Below are positions 1-7,747 of a stretch of DNA of 64,000 nt, in pieces. Under the pieces are notes generated by a model. That model was not told the DNA's origin and did not search any database. It worked only from the letters and a program-made list of their open reading frames with translations. This DNA comes from Acidimicrobiia bacterium (GTDB lineage: Bacteria; Acidobacteriota; Vicinamibacteria; Vicinamibacterales; SCN-69-37). The translations under genes were made by a program, and so were the position numbers. Location of the stretch: NCBI GenBank assembly GCA_016871335.1, contig VFZF01000013.1:21299-85298 (forward strand). The letters are read 5' to 3'. Positions within the stretch are counted from its first letter, which is position 1, and every line of letters begins with the position of its first letter.

Positions 1-131
1 GGCTGAAACCGCTTGGCGACCAGCACCTTGGGTGGCTCAGGCTCCTGGGTCGCCCCGCCAATCGCCACCCCCCCCCCCGCCGCCCCGGCCATCAACACCA
101 GCACCACCACAACTCGAGTCACCTGCCGCAT
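1..131 (-). CDS. Secreted or membrane protein, N-terminal fragment
   Basis: The gene runs off the left edge, so only about 43 residues are visible. It starts at ATG 131-129, preceded by a strong Shine-Dalgarno (GGAGGT). The product begins MRQVTR followed by a Val/Leu/Met/Ala/Gly-rich stretch, which reads as a signal peptide. A Pro/Glu segment (ATQEPEPPK) then leads into VLVAKRF. The function cannot be told from this fragment. The hydrophobic part contains an 11-base homopolymer (G on the coding strand, 68-78), where slippage would shift the frame. The gene is divergent from hyuA. Confidence 0.6.
   Translation of the reverse strand, partial: MRQVTRVVVVLVLMAGAAGGGVAIGGATQEPEPPKVLVAKRFQ
68..78. 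repeat. 11-base homopolymer (poly-C on + strand)
   Basis: Eleven consecutive C on the + strand (G in the coding strand of the minus gene) within the signal-peptide region. With 11 bases the minus reading frame stays open. One base more or less would shift it. Confidence 0.8.
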
Positions 132-176
132 ACCTGACCTCCGTCGTCCTAGACCACGGCCGTGGACTCCTGGACT

Positions 177-217
177 CCCGCCTTCGCCAATGCTACGGCG
201 GGCAAGCTCCTGGACCC
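177..217 (+). repeat. Dispersed repeat family A, intergenic copy
   Basis: The segment starts CCCGCCTTCGCCAA and ends GCAAGCTCCTGGACCC. It contains the imperfect hairpin CGCC-TTC-GCC-AA-tGC-TAC-GGCG. A nearly identical 42 bp copy lies at 376-417 inside hyuA. Confidence 0.8.
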
Positions 218-220
218 GAC

Positions 221-226
221 TAGAAT
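221..226 (+). promoter_or_regulatory. Candidate -10 box of hyuA (leaderless)
   Basis: TAGAAT ends 6 bases before the GTG start at 233, so transcription would begin at or next to the start codon. No Shine-Dalgarno is visible. The same geometry recurs at several genes in this window. Confidence 0.5.
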
Positions 227-232
227 TGCCGT

Positions 233-2281
233 GTGCGTCCCCGCGTCGGCATCGATACAGGCGGTACTTTTACCGACTTCGTCCAACTGACCCCCACAGG
301 TCTGGTGGTTCACAAACAGCGATCGACGCCCGACGACCCATCCCGGTCAATCCTTGACGGTCTTCGAACCCTGCACCCGCCTTCGCCAAGGCTACGGCGG
401 GGCAAGCTCCCGGACCCCCGGTCTTCTGGACTTCTGGACCTCGAGATTGTGCACGGCTCGACGGTGGCCACGAATGCGGTGCTCGAACGAAAAGGCGCGA
501 AGGTAGCGCTGGTCGCGACCAGGGGATTCGAGGATGTATTGAAGATCGGCCGTCAGACGCGGCCTGAGCTGTACAACATCTTCGTTGCGCCGAGGCCTCC
601 CCTGGTGGAGCCGCACCTCACGTTTGGATTGGCGGAGCGCCTCGATGCCACGGGTGCTGTGCTCGAACCGGTCGTGGAAGACGATGTGGATCAGTTAGCG
701 CGAGTGTTGCACGACCATCAGGTCGACATCGTCGCCGTCTGTTTGCTGCACGCCTATGCCAATCCCATGCATGAGCAGCAGGTGGCGCACTGGCTGCGGC
801 AGTCGGGGCTGACGGTGTGCGCCTCGCACGAAGTCCTCCCCGAATATCGCGAGTACGAACGCTGGAGCACCACGGTCGTCAACGCGTATGTCACGCCGAT
901 CATGAGCCGCTACCTTCTCCGTCTGGAGGAGGGACTGCGGACCGCGGACTGCGGACCGCGGACTGCGGACCGGTTATCGATCATGCAGTCCAACGGTGGG
1001 TGCATCTCTGCGGCAGCGGCGCGTGCGCAGGCGGTGCGCACGGTGTTGTCCGGTCCTGCGGCCGGTGTGGTCGGTGCCAAAGCCGTGGCCGAGGCCGCGA
1101 AGCTGCGGCGGGTGATCGGATTCGACATGGGCGGGACGTCGACCGATGTCAGCCTGATCGATGGCAGCATCGGGCGCACCACCGACTCGCGCGTGGGTGA
1201 TTTCCCCGTGCGACTGCCGGTGATTGATATTCACACCGTGGGTGCCGGCGGTGGTTCCATCGCGTATCTGGACACCGGTGGCGCGTTGCGCGTGGGGCCG
1301 CGCAGTGCCGGGGCGGCGCCCGGCCCTGTCTGTTACGGCGTGGGCGAAGAGTTGACCGTCACCGACGCGAACCTGTTGCTGGGCCGGCTCGACCCCGACT
1401 ACTTCCTCGGCGGCCGCATGGCGATCGATCGTACGCGCACGGAGCGTGTGGCGGCTGATCTGGCGAAGCGCGCGCGCCTCTCGGTACCCGACTTGGCTGA
1501 AGGCATCGTGCGCGTGGCCAACGCCAACATGGAGCGCGCCATTCGTGTTGTCTCTGTTGAGCGCGGCCACGATCCCAGGCAGTGTGCGGTGGTCGCGTTT
1601 GGTGGTGCCGGCGGCATGCACGCGTGCGAAATCGCGGAACAGCTGCAGATGACCACGGTGATGGCGCCTCGTCATGCCGGCGTCCTGTCGGCGCTGGGCA
1701 TGCTCGTTGCTGATGTCACCAAGGACTACTCGGCGAGTGTCCTCCGAGCGAGTGCGGGCCTGACCTTGAAGGATCTCGAGTGCGCGAGTGCGCCGCTTGT
1801 GGCGGCCGCCAAAGCAGTCCTCAAGGCGGAAGGGTTCGGACCCTCCCGGCAGGTGATCACGGTCAGCGTGGACGTGCGGTATGTCGGCCAGTCGTTTGAA
1901 ATCACCGTGCCGCTCACAGAGCGGTATCGCGACGCCTTTGACCGCGAACATGGTCGCACGTACGGCTATTCGAATCCTGCCAGACCCACGGAAGTGGTCA
2001 ACGTTCGCGTGACAGCCACCGGTGTGACGGCGAAACCAACGCTGCCGCACACTCGTGTGCGCGCGTCCTATCGGCCCGCACCCTCGGCGCTGCGGCCCGG
2101 CCGGTTCGGCGGCCGCGCAGTGAAGGTGGCGTTCCACCGGTGGGATGACCTTCGCCCGGGCGCACGAGCCGCCGGCCCGGCCGTGATTGCCGGCGGTGAG
2201 GCGACCGTCGTGATTCCACCACGCTGGACATTCACCGTGGACGGCTTCAGCAATATCCTCGCGTCCCTCCCTGTGCGGTAG
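233..2281 (+). CDS. hyuA: Hydantoinase/oxoprolinase family protein, subunit A
   Basis: The product is 682 aa, the usual length for HyuA. Its N-terminus carries the ASKHA-type ATP motif DTGGTFTD (residues 8-15), followed by VHGSTVATNA near 80, FDMGGTSTDVS near 297 and GAGGGSIA near 336. The family performs ATP-dependent ring opening of hydantoins, 5-oxoproline or acetone-like substrates; the substrate here is unknown. Partner hyuB lies at 3037, with a small unrelated block between them. The GTG start fits the family N-terminus and sits 6 bases after TAGAAT. Two stretches look like in-frame repeat insertions: residues about 49-62 (family A repeat) and about 234-247 (TADCGPRTAD, family B repeat), just before the conserved MQSNGG. 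Confidence 0.9.
   Translation: MRPRVGIDTGGTFTDFVQLTPTGLVVHKQRSTPDDPSRSILDGLRTLHPPSPRLRRGKLPDPRSSGLLDLEIVHGSTVATNAVLERKGAKVALVATRGFEDVLKIGRQTRPELYNIFVAPRPPLVEPHLTFGLAERLDATGAVLEPVVEDDVDQLARVLHDHQVDIVAVCLLHAYANPMHEQQVAHWLRQSGLTVCASHEVLPEYREYERWSTTVVNAYVTPIMSRYLLRLEEGLRTADCGPRTADRLSIMQSNGGCISAAAARAQAVRTVLSGPAAGVVGAKAVAEAAKLRRVIGFDMGGTSTDVSLIDGSIGRTTDSRVGDFPVRLPVIDIHTVGAGGGSIAYLDTGGALRVGPRSAGAAPGPVCYGVGEELTVTDANLLLGRLDPDYFLGGRMAIDRTRTERVAADLAKRARLSVPDLAEGIVRVANANMERAIRVVSVERGHDPRQCAVVAFGGAGGMHACEIAEQLQMTTVMAPRHAGVLSALGMLVADVTKDYSASVLRASAGLTLKDLECASAPLVAAAKAVLKAEGFGPSRQVITVSVDVRYVGQSFEITVPLTERYRDAFDREHGRTYGYSNPARPTEVVNVRVTATGVTAKPTLPHTRVRASYRPAPSALRPGRFGGRAVKVAFHRWDDLRPGARAAGPAVIAGGEATVVIPPRWTFTVDGFSNILASLPVR
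376..417 (+). repeat. Dispersed repeat family A, copy inside hyuA
   Basis: 42 bp, about 93% identical to 177-217 by eye, with one extra G. The length is 14 codons, so hyuA stays in frame. It encodes a Pro/Arg-rich stretch (HPPSPRLRRGKLPDP) before the conserved VHGSTVATNA motif. Confidence 0.8.
932..973 (+). repeat. GCGGAC-type tandem repeat (family B) inside hyuA
   Basis: Iterated GGACTGCGGACCGCGGACTG units. The same units occur at 18957-19012, 26572-26607 and 54226-54262. Here they are read in frame as LRTADCGPRTAD in a loop of HyuA. Confidence 0.85.
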
Positions 2282-2282
2282 G

Positions 2283-2853
2283 ATGCCGACTGTGCCCCGG
2301 CGCCGCTCGTGGAAGTTCTGGACGATCTGCCTCCCGGTGGTCACGATCATCGTGGCCGCTGTGCTGGAAGTGGCGGCCGGCGTGGTGCTCGTGTGTCTCG
2401 GAAACGATCTGGACAGCGATGTGCGGGAGACCAAGGTCGACCGTGGTGCCGATGGAACGATGACCGCCCTCCGGCTGCCACATCGAGGCCTGTACTTCGG
2501 GGCGATGCGCGACAACGCGGACTATCGGCTCCGGCCGCTCGGAGTGCTGGTTGAGCACACCAACATCGGGAAGGTTCTGGGCGCATCCATCCACCAGTCC
2601 CTGAACCTGCGGGAGCGGTTCACCGCTCCGCAGCCAGTCCTTGTGAATACGCCGAATCCGCCGGAACTCGCGCAGGGTTGGCTGACAGAGCTGAGCCAAC
2701 GAACGTGTGTCGCCTTGGCCCGCCTCGAGGCGCACGTCGAGCCAAACCGTGGCGTGCTTCATGTGGCGCTGGTGCCACAAGAACTCCCAGCCGCACGTGG
2801 GGCGACCGAGGTGCTCTGGCGCGCCGCCGTATGTCGATCAGATTCTGGGCACC
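2283..2853 (+). other. Unrecognised ORF segment between hyuA and hyuB
   Basis: An ATG two bases after the hyuA stop opens a frame beginning MPTVPRRRSWKFW, with one hydrophobic segment (about residues 11-37) typical of a signal anchor. The rest is not recognised. Read to its stop at 3053 the frame would overlap both the DUF5989-like gene and the start of hyuB, so the real gene probably ends earlier or is frameshifted. It may be a decayed membrane protein that arrived together with the DUF5989-like gene. The functional call is weak. Confidence 0.3.
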
Positions 2854-3030
2854 ATGGTCGAGGTCAACGACGACGGGACCTCCACCGGCCTCGTTCGAGA
2901 GATGTGGGACTTCTTGTTCCACACCAAGAAGTGGCAGCTGCCGCCGATCCTCGTCATGCTCGTACGGCTCGCTTTGTTGACCCAGCTGAGCAGCACGGAT
3001 GCGGCGCCGTTGGTCGACACGCTGTTCTGA
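2854..3030 (+). CDS. DUF5989-like small membrane protein
   Basis: A 58-aa frame starting MVEVNDDG. The pattern W-x-F-L, then KKW-x-L-x-P-I-L-V, one membrane helix and a C-terminal APLVDTLF matches what I recall of DUF5989, a one-helix family usually beside carbamoyltransferases and SGNH hydrolases. No carbamoyltransferase can be recognised here, so this may be a stranded remnant. It ends 6 bases before hyuB. Confidence 0.45.
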   Translation: MVEVNDDGTSTGLVREMWDFLFHTKKWQLPPILVMLVRLALLTQLSSTDAAPLVDTLF

Positions 3031-3036
3031 GGTTCC

Positions 3037-4608
3037 ATGGTGCAGACGTCTAACCCGATTGAGTTTGAGGTCTTCAAGAACCTCTTCCTGTCCATCGCGG
3101 AAGAGATGGGCGTCACGTTGTGCCGCACGGGGTTCTCGCCGAACATCAAGGAGCGCCTCGATTATTCCTGCGCGGTGTACGACGCCAACGGCGACACGAT
3201 CGCCCAGGGCGATCACATGCCGGTGCACCTGGGCGCGATGCCGCTGTCGGTGCGTGCCGCCATTGACGCGGTCGCGATGGAAGCCGGCGACGTCGTGATG
3301 CTCAACGATCCGTTCCAGGGCGGCACCCACCTGCCCGACATCACGTTGGTGTCACCCGTGTTCCTGCCGAAGGACAAGAAGCCGTCCTTCTACGTGGCCA
3401 ACCGCGCGCACCACTCGGATGTCGGCGGCATGAGCCCGGGCTCCATGCCGGTCGCGCGCGAGATCTATCAGGAGGGATTGATCATTCCGCCCGTGCGTCT
3501 CGTGCGTCGCGGCCGGATGGTGGACGACGTGCTGGCGTTGCTCCTGGCCAATGTGCGCACCTCGGACGAACGGGAAGGCGACATCGCCGCGCAGATCGCG
3601 GCGAATCGTGTCGCCGAACAACGCCTCCGCGACGTCGTCTTCCGCTACGGCAGAGCAAAAACGATGCGGTATGCCGCGGCGTTGCAGGACTACACCGAAC
3701 GTGTCGTGCGGCATGCGATCAAGGGCGTGCCCGACGGCGTGTATACGTTCGACGACGCGCTGGATGATGACGGGTTCGGCAGTGGACCCGTGACGATCCG
3801 TGTGGCGATTACTGTCAAGAAGGATCAGGCGACGGTTGACTTCACCGGGTCGGCGCCGCAGGTCACCGGCAGTGTCAATGCGAACTATGCGATCACGTGG
3901 TCGGCGTGTCTGTATGCGTTCCGGTGTCTGGTGCAGGATGACGTCCTGTACAACGCCGGCGTGGGGCGACCCATTCGCGTGATCGCACCCGAAGGATCCA
4001 TCGTGAACGCGCGTCGGCCTGCTGCGGTGGCCGGTGGGAACGTGGAGACGTCGCAGCGCATCACCGACGTGGTGTTTGGCGCGCTTGGCAAGGCGCAGCC
4101 GGACTTCTGGCCGGCGGCGAGCCAGGGCACGATGAACAACGTGACGCTCGGTGGGCAGGACCCGCGCACCGGCCGGCCGTTTGCGTACTACGAGACCATG
4201 GGCGGGGGGATGGGTGGCCGCAACAACATGGCCGGTCTCAGCGGTGTGCACACACACATGAGCAACACGCGCAACACGCCGGTTGAAGCGATTGAGCACT
4301 ACCTGCCCGTGCGCGTGCGTCGTTACGGTTTGCGGCGGGGCAGTGCCGGCGCGGGTGCGGCCCCCGGCGGCGAGGGACTCGTACGCGAATACGAGATGCT
4401 GACGGAGACGTCAGTCACGTTGCTCACCGATCGCCGTGTGAGCGCACCGTATGGCGCCCAGGGCGGGAAGCCCGGCGGCAAGGGACGCAACACGCTGATT
4501 CGCGACGGCCAGGAACAGCCGTTGCCTGGCAAGATGCAAGTCACCCTCCGCACCGGCGATCGCCTCCGCGTGGAGACACCGGGTGGGGGCGGGTACGGAC
4601 TGAAGTGA
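3037..4608 (+). CDS. hyuB: Hydantoinase B/oxoprolinase family protein
   Basis: The product is 523 aa, full length for HyuB. It starts MVQTSNPIEFEVFKN and contains the typical GDHMPVHLGAMP, DPFQGGTHLPDI and NRAHHSDVGG motifs (residues about 65-130). The C-terminus is Gly-rich (GGKGRN, ETPGGGGYG). It would be the second subunit of the ATP-dependent ring-opening enzyme with HyuA. The ATG follows the upstream stop closely with a short GAGG ribosome-binding site. Confidence 0.92.
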   Translation: MVQTSNPIEFEVFKNLFLSIAEEMGVTLCRTGFSPNIKERLDYSCAVYDANGDTIAQGDHMPVHLGAMPLSVRAAIDAVAMEAGDVVMLNDPFQGGTHLPDITLVSPVFLPKDKKPSFYVANRAHHSDVGGMSPGSMPVAREIYQEGLIIPPVRLVRRGRMVDDVLALLLANVRTSDEREGDIAAQIAANRVAEQRLRDVVFRYGRAKTMRYAAALQDYTERVVRHAIKGVPDGVYTFDDALDDDGFGSGPVTIRVAITVKKDQATVDFTGSAPQVTGSVNANYAITWSACLYAFRCLVQDDVLYNAGVGRPIRVIAPEGSIVNARRPAAVAGGNVETSQRITDVVFGALGKAQPDFWPAASQGTMNNVTLGGQDPRTGRPFAYYETMGGGMGGRNNMAGLSGVHTHMSNTRNTPVEAIEHYLPVRVRRYGLRRGSAGAGAAPGGEGLVREYEMLTETSVTLLTDRRVSAPYGAQGGKPGGKGRNTLIRDGQEQPLPGKMQVTLRTGDRLRVETPGGGGYGLK

Positions 4609-4616
4609 TCGTGTGG

Positions 4617-4755
4617 TTCATCGGTTCATCGGTTCATGGTTCATCGGTGCTGGAACCTGGAACCGACCCCGCACCCTGAACCCGTCACCCAGGAACCCCG
4701 TACCCGGAACAGCACCATGAACCATGAACCGATGAACCATGAACCACGGCGGTTC
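4617..4755. repeat. GGTTCAT/ATGAACC repeat (family E), inverted arms
   Basis: The left half iterates GGTTCATCGGTTCATGG and the right half iterates its complement (CCATGAACCGATGAACC). The whole segment can fold into a long hairpin. It begins 8 bases after the hyuB stop. Part of the right arm recurs at 9700-9760 downstream of nagA. Confidence 0.85.
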
Positions 4756-4760
4756 AGAGT

Positions 4761-4982
4761 TCAAGCCGCCGTAATCTCCGTCACCATCCCCATCAGGTAG
4801 TGGAGCGTGACCGTGTCGCCCGGCTGCATGTTGCGGGGGGTGGCTTCGTCACCGACGCGGGCGTGGCGGATCTCGCCTTCGGGATCCTCCGGGTCGGTCC
4901 AGAAGACGTCCAACGACACCTGCCCGTGGATCGAGATGGGTTGGATGCGGTGCACGATCGCTGTTCGGGTTCCTTTTAACAT
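4761..4982 (-). CDS. Small conserved-looking hypothetical protein
   Basis: A 73-aa frame starting MLKGTRTAIVHRIQ and ending MGMVTEITAA. It has a mixed beta-strand-like composition (VSLDVFWTDPEDPEGEIRHARVGDEA) and no membrane segment. I do not recognise the family. The ATG at 4982 shares a 44 bp divergent gap with the S41 peptidase start at 5027. Its normal composition and the absence of a better competing frame support it, but there is no clear Shine-Dalgarno. Confidence 0.55.
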   Translation of the reverse strand: MLKGTRTAIVHRIQPISIHGQVSLDVFWTDPEDPEGEIRHARVGDEATPRNMQPGDTVTLHYLMGMVTEITAA

Positions 4983-5026
4983 CTGGCGCGTTCCTCGGGT
5001 CCGCTATTATGCGAGTGGAGACCTTC

Positions 5027-7018
5027 ATGGTGACACGAACCGCGCGTCGTTGGACGCGCCAGGCCTGCGTCGTGGTGGCGCTGGCCGGGATGACGCTGGC
5101 GCCCGTGCGCGGACAGGAGCCGCTGCCGTCAGGCGCGGATCTGGTGGCGCGGTACGTTGCCGCCATTGGCGGCGCCGAGGCCTGGCGTGCGCTGACCTCG
5201 GTGCGCGCGACCGGCACCACCGAGTTGCCCGAACAGAATCTTCGCGGCACGTTTGAATCCGTGTCCGCCAGACCGGGCCGCACGGTGATGCGACTCGAGA
5301 TTGGCGGCCTCGGCAAAGTCGAACAGGGATTCAACGGGGACGTCGGCTGGATTCTCGATCCACTCGTGGGGCCCTCCCTCGTCACGGGGGATTCGCTGGT
5401 GGAGATGAAAAACGACGCGCACTTTGACGGCGTGTTGCACCCGCCCGATCTGATTGCGTCCGTGGTCACAACAGCCAGAACCGAGTTCGACGGGCGTCCT
5501 GCGTTCAAGGCCAAGGTCACCTACGTCACCGGCCAGACGCGCGATCAGTACTTCGATGTCGAGTCGGGTCTGTTGCTCGGCAGCGAAGGCATCAGCTCCA
5601 CGCCGATGGGCAACCTCCCCGTCAAGGTCACGCTGCGTGACTACAAGTTGTGGGGCTCCATCCGGCAGCCGAGCCGCATGATCCAGACGTCGATGGGACT
5701 CGACCAGCACTTCATCGTCGACACCGTTGAACTCAATGCCGTCAAGCCGGAGGCGCTGGAGCCACCGGCGGTGATTCGCGCGCTCATCAAGACGGACGCC
5801 TGGAGGAACGAGGCGGTGGCGTCGTTCGACGAGGCGTGGACGACAATCCGTGATTCGTATTACGACCCAGCGTTTGGTGGGCTGGATTGGGAGGAGGTGC
5901 GTGCATCGCTGCGCCCGAAGGTGCTCGCAGCCCCCGATGCAGAAGCCGCGCGCGCGGTCATTCGCGAGATGCTCACCACCCTGAAACAGTCGCACTTCGC
6001 GCTGCTGTCGGCGGCGCCCGACGTCGATAATCCCGCGCCTTCCGGTCCGCTGGTGGTGCCCATCGATGTGCGCGTGATCGATGGTGATGTCGTGATCTGG
6101 AAAGTCCGCGAGGAAACCGATGCCGCGCGCGCAGGGCTGAGGCCCGGGCAGGTGGTGCTGGAGATTGATGGGGAGGTGCCTGCCGATTGGGTGCGGCCGC
6201 AGCCGACGGTGGATTCGCGCGTCACCGCGTGGGAGGCCTGGCGCCGTGTGCAGCGTGTGTTGCACGGGACGTCCAATGCGCGGCTGCGCGTCCGGGAGGA
6301 AGGCCGCGAGAAAGTGGTGCCGGTCCGCCGGGTGATGCCCGAGGGGGACCGCGTCGTCTTTGGCGACATCCCGGCGTCCTACGTCCGTGTCTCCGACCGT
6401 GCCGAGCGCACGCCCTCCGGCCACGTGGTCGGTGTTGTCGCCTTCAACATCTGGATGGCCTCGGCGGGACCGGCGATCGAGGCGGCGATCGATCGGCATC
6501 GTGCATCGCATGGCCTGGTGATCGATCTGCGGGGCAACCCCGGGGGAATGGCCGCGATGATCAGCGGCGTGGCCGGTCATCTCACGAACGAGCGGCAACT
6601 GCTGGGCCGGATGAAGACCCGCGATTCCGAGCTGGTGTTTGAAGCCAATCCTCGAATTGTCATGCCCGATGGCCGCCGCGTCACGCCGTTTGCCGGGCCC
6701 GTGGCCGTGCTGGTGGATGAATTGACCGCGTCGGCGTCCGAGTGTTTTGCGGGTGGGTTGCAGAGCCTGGGGCGTGTGCGTGTGTTTGGCCGGACCTCGT
6801 CCGGTCAGGCCTTGCCGGCGTCCACCAAACGGCTGCCCAACGGCGATCTGCTCATGTATGTGGTCGGCAATTTTGTAACCGGGACGGGACAACGGCTCGA
6901 GGGAAGTGGCGTCATTCCAGAGGAAACCGTGGCCCTCACCCCCGCCGCCCTTCTGGCCGGCCGCGACCCCGACATGGACGCCGCGCTCCGGTGGCTGGAC
7001 CGGGCCCTGACCCCCTGA
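5027..7018 (+). CDS. Secreted S41-family peptidase with N-terminal beta domain
   Basis: About 663 aa from ATG 5027, which has GGAG upstream; an in-frame ATG at 5009 is the alternative. The protein starts with an export signal (MVTRTARRW, then a hydrophobic run ending PVRGQ). Residues about 30-240 resemble the lipoprotein-sorting or DUF4292-like beta fold often fused to such peptidases in this phylum. A PDZ-like region follows, then the S41 core with VIDLRGNPGG and DELTASASE, which carries the probable catalytic Ser. The expected Lys region reads GRTSSGQALP, with Gln where many family members have Lys. It probably acts in the periplasm as a C-terminal-processing-type protease. Substrate unknown. 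Confidence 0.85.
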   Translation: MVTRTARRWTRQACVVVALAGMTLAPVRGQEPLPSGADLVARYVAAIGGAEAWRALTSVRATGTTELPEQNLRGTFESVSARPGRTVMRLEIGGLGKVEQGFNGDVGWILDPLVGPSLVTGDSLVEMKNDAHFDGVLHPPDLIASVVTTARTEFDGRPAFKAKVTYVTGQTRDQYFDVESGLLLGSEGISSTPMGNLPVKVTLRDYKLWGSIRQPSRMIQTSMGLDQHFIVDTVELNAVKPEALEPPAVIRALIKTDAWRNEAVASFDEAWTTIRDSYYDPAFGGLDWEEVRASLRPKVLAAPDAEAARAVIREMLTTLKQSHFALLSAAPDVDNPAPSGPLVVPIDVRVIDGDVVIWKVREETDAARAGLRPGQVVLEIDGEVPADWVRPQPTVDSRVTAWEAWRRVQRVLHGTSNARLRVREEGREKVVPVRRVMPEGDRVVFGDIPASYVRVSDRAERTPSGHVVGVVAFNIWMASAGPAIEAAIDRHRASHGLVIDLRGNPGGMAAMISGVAGHLTNERQLLGRMKTRDSELVFEANPRIVMPDGRRVTPFAGPVAVLVDELTASASECFAGGLQSLGRVRVFGRTSSGQALPASTKRLPNGDLLMYVVGNFVTGTGQRLEGSGVIPEETVALTPAALLAGRDPDMDAALRWLDRALTP

Positions 7019-7142
7019 TTTGCCAAGTCTCCGGATTTGTTGTTATCCTCCACCGACCTACACGATTGCCTAGTGTTCTTCGCTTTGAGGTCATGTCTGA
7101 CCTTGGTTGCAGGCGATCGCTCTTGCAGGAGTCACAGAACGA

Positions 7143-7730
7143 ATGGAACAGCGCCCACTGCGCTTGGGCGATCTCGTGGACGATTACTGTCCTCGTGAAC
7201 GACGCCTAACCGACCACGCCATAGTTGCCATTGTCGGCGAAGAAATCCGGCAGACGCGCTGCACCACCTGTGAGGCGGAACACGTCTACAAGGGCGGCAA
7301 GGCACCCATCAGGAAGAAAAAAGACGCGACCGCCGTGCTCTACGACCAGGTGCTCGCAAACGCCACAGCTGGAGCCGTCGTAGCGGCCGTCGCACCCACG
7401 CCACCTGAGCCACCTGAGCCACCCCCGCCACCCGCTGACGAAGTCTGGACCCTGCACCGCACGCTGATTCGTGCGACGTTGCCGCGCACGCCGGAGGCCG
7501 TTGCCACCCAGCGACCCATTCCGGAATTCACGATGCACCAGCGCAATGTGCGTGGGTCACACATGTTCCGGCAACCGAACGGGTTCCACGCCAACGGCAA
7601 CGGCAACGGGGATGGACCGCCCCGCAATCACTTCCGGGGTGATGCGCAGCCCGGCGCTCCCAATGGGGGCCGTCCCGGCGGCAGCGGCCGGCGTCGTCGT
7701 CGCAACAAGAAGGCTCGTCCCGTCAGCTGA
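7143..7730 (+). CDS. Pro-rich, basic-tailed protein with Cys pair
   Basis: About 195 aa from ATG 7143 (GGAG 11 bases upstream); an in-frame upstream ATG exists at 7107. The N-terminal 60 residues contain RTLRL-type basic sequence and a CTTC knuckle with a more distant Cys. A Pro/Glu linker (PPEPPEPPPPP) follows, encoded by CCACCTGAG repeats at 7400-7432. The tail is disordered, Asn/Gly-rich then Arg-rich (GRRRRRNKKARP). Such tails often bind RNA or ribosomes, but that is only inference. I do not recognise the family. It lies upstream of fabI. Confidence 0.6.
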   Translation: MEQRPLRLGDLVDDYCPRERRLTDHAIVAIVGEEIRQTRCTTCEAEHVYKGGKAPIRKKKDATAVLYDQVLANATAGAVVAAVAPTPPEPPEPPPPPADEVWTLHRTLIRATLPRTPEAVATQRPIPEFTMHQRNVRGSHMFRQPNGFHANGNGNGDGPPRNHFRGDAQPGAPNGGRPGGSGRRRRRNKKARPVS

Positions 7731-7734
7731 CAGA

Positions 7735-7740
7735 TAAATA
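7735..7740 (+). promoter_or_regulatory. Candidate -10 box of fabI
   Basis: TAAATA ends 7 bases before the fabI ATG and no Shine-Dalgarno is visible. This fits a leaderless transcript. Confidence 0.35.
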
Positions 7741-7747
7741 CATCCGC

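Noticed and set aside
974..2515. Long minus-strand frame of 513 aa opposite hyuA
   Set aside because: The product is a His/Arg-rich antisense shadow of hyuA, typical for high-GC DNA, with no recognisable motif.
4617..4755. CRISPR array
   Set aside because: The repeats are 7-10 bp units of both polarities without regular unique spacers. No cas genes are present. The same holds for 29190-29263 and 52277-52438.
5129..6892. 587-aa minus-strand frame
   Set aside because: Antisense to the S41 peptidase, His/Arg-rich, no motif, no ribosome-binding site.
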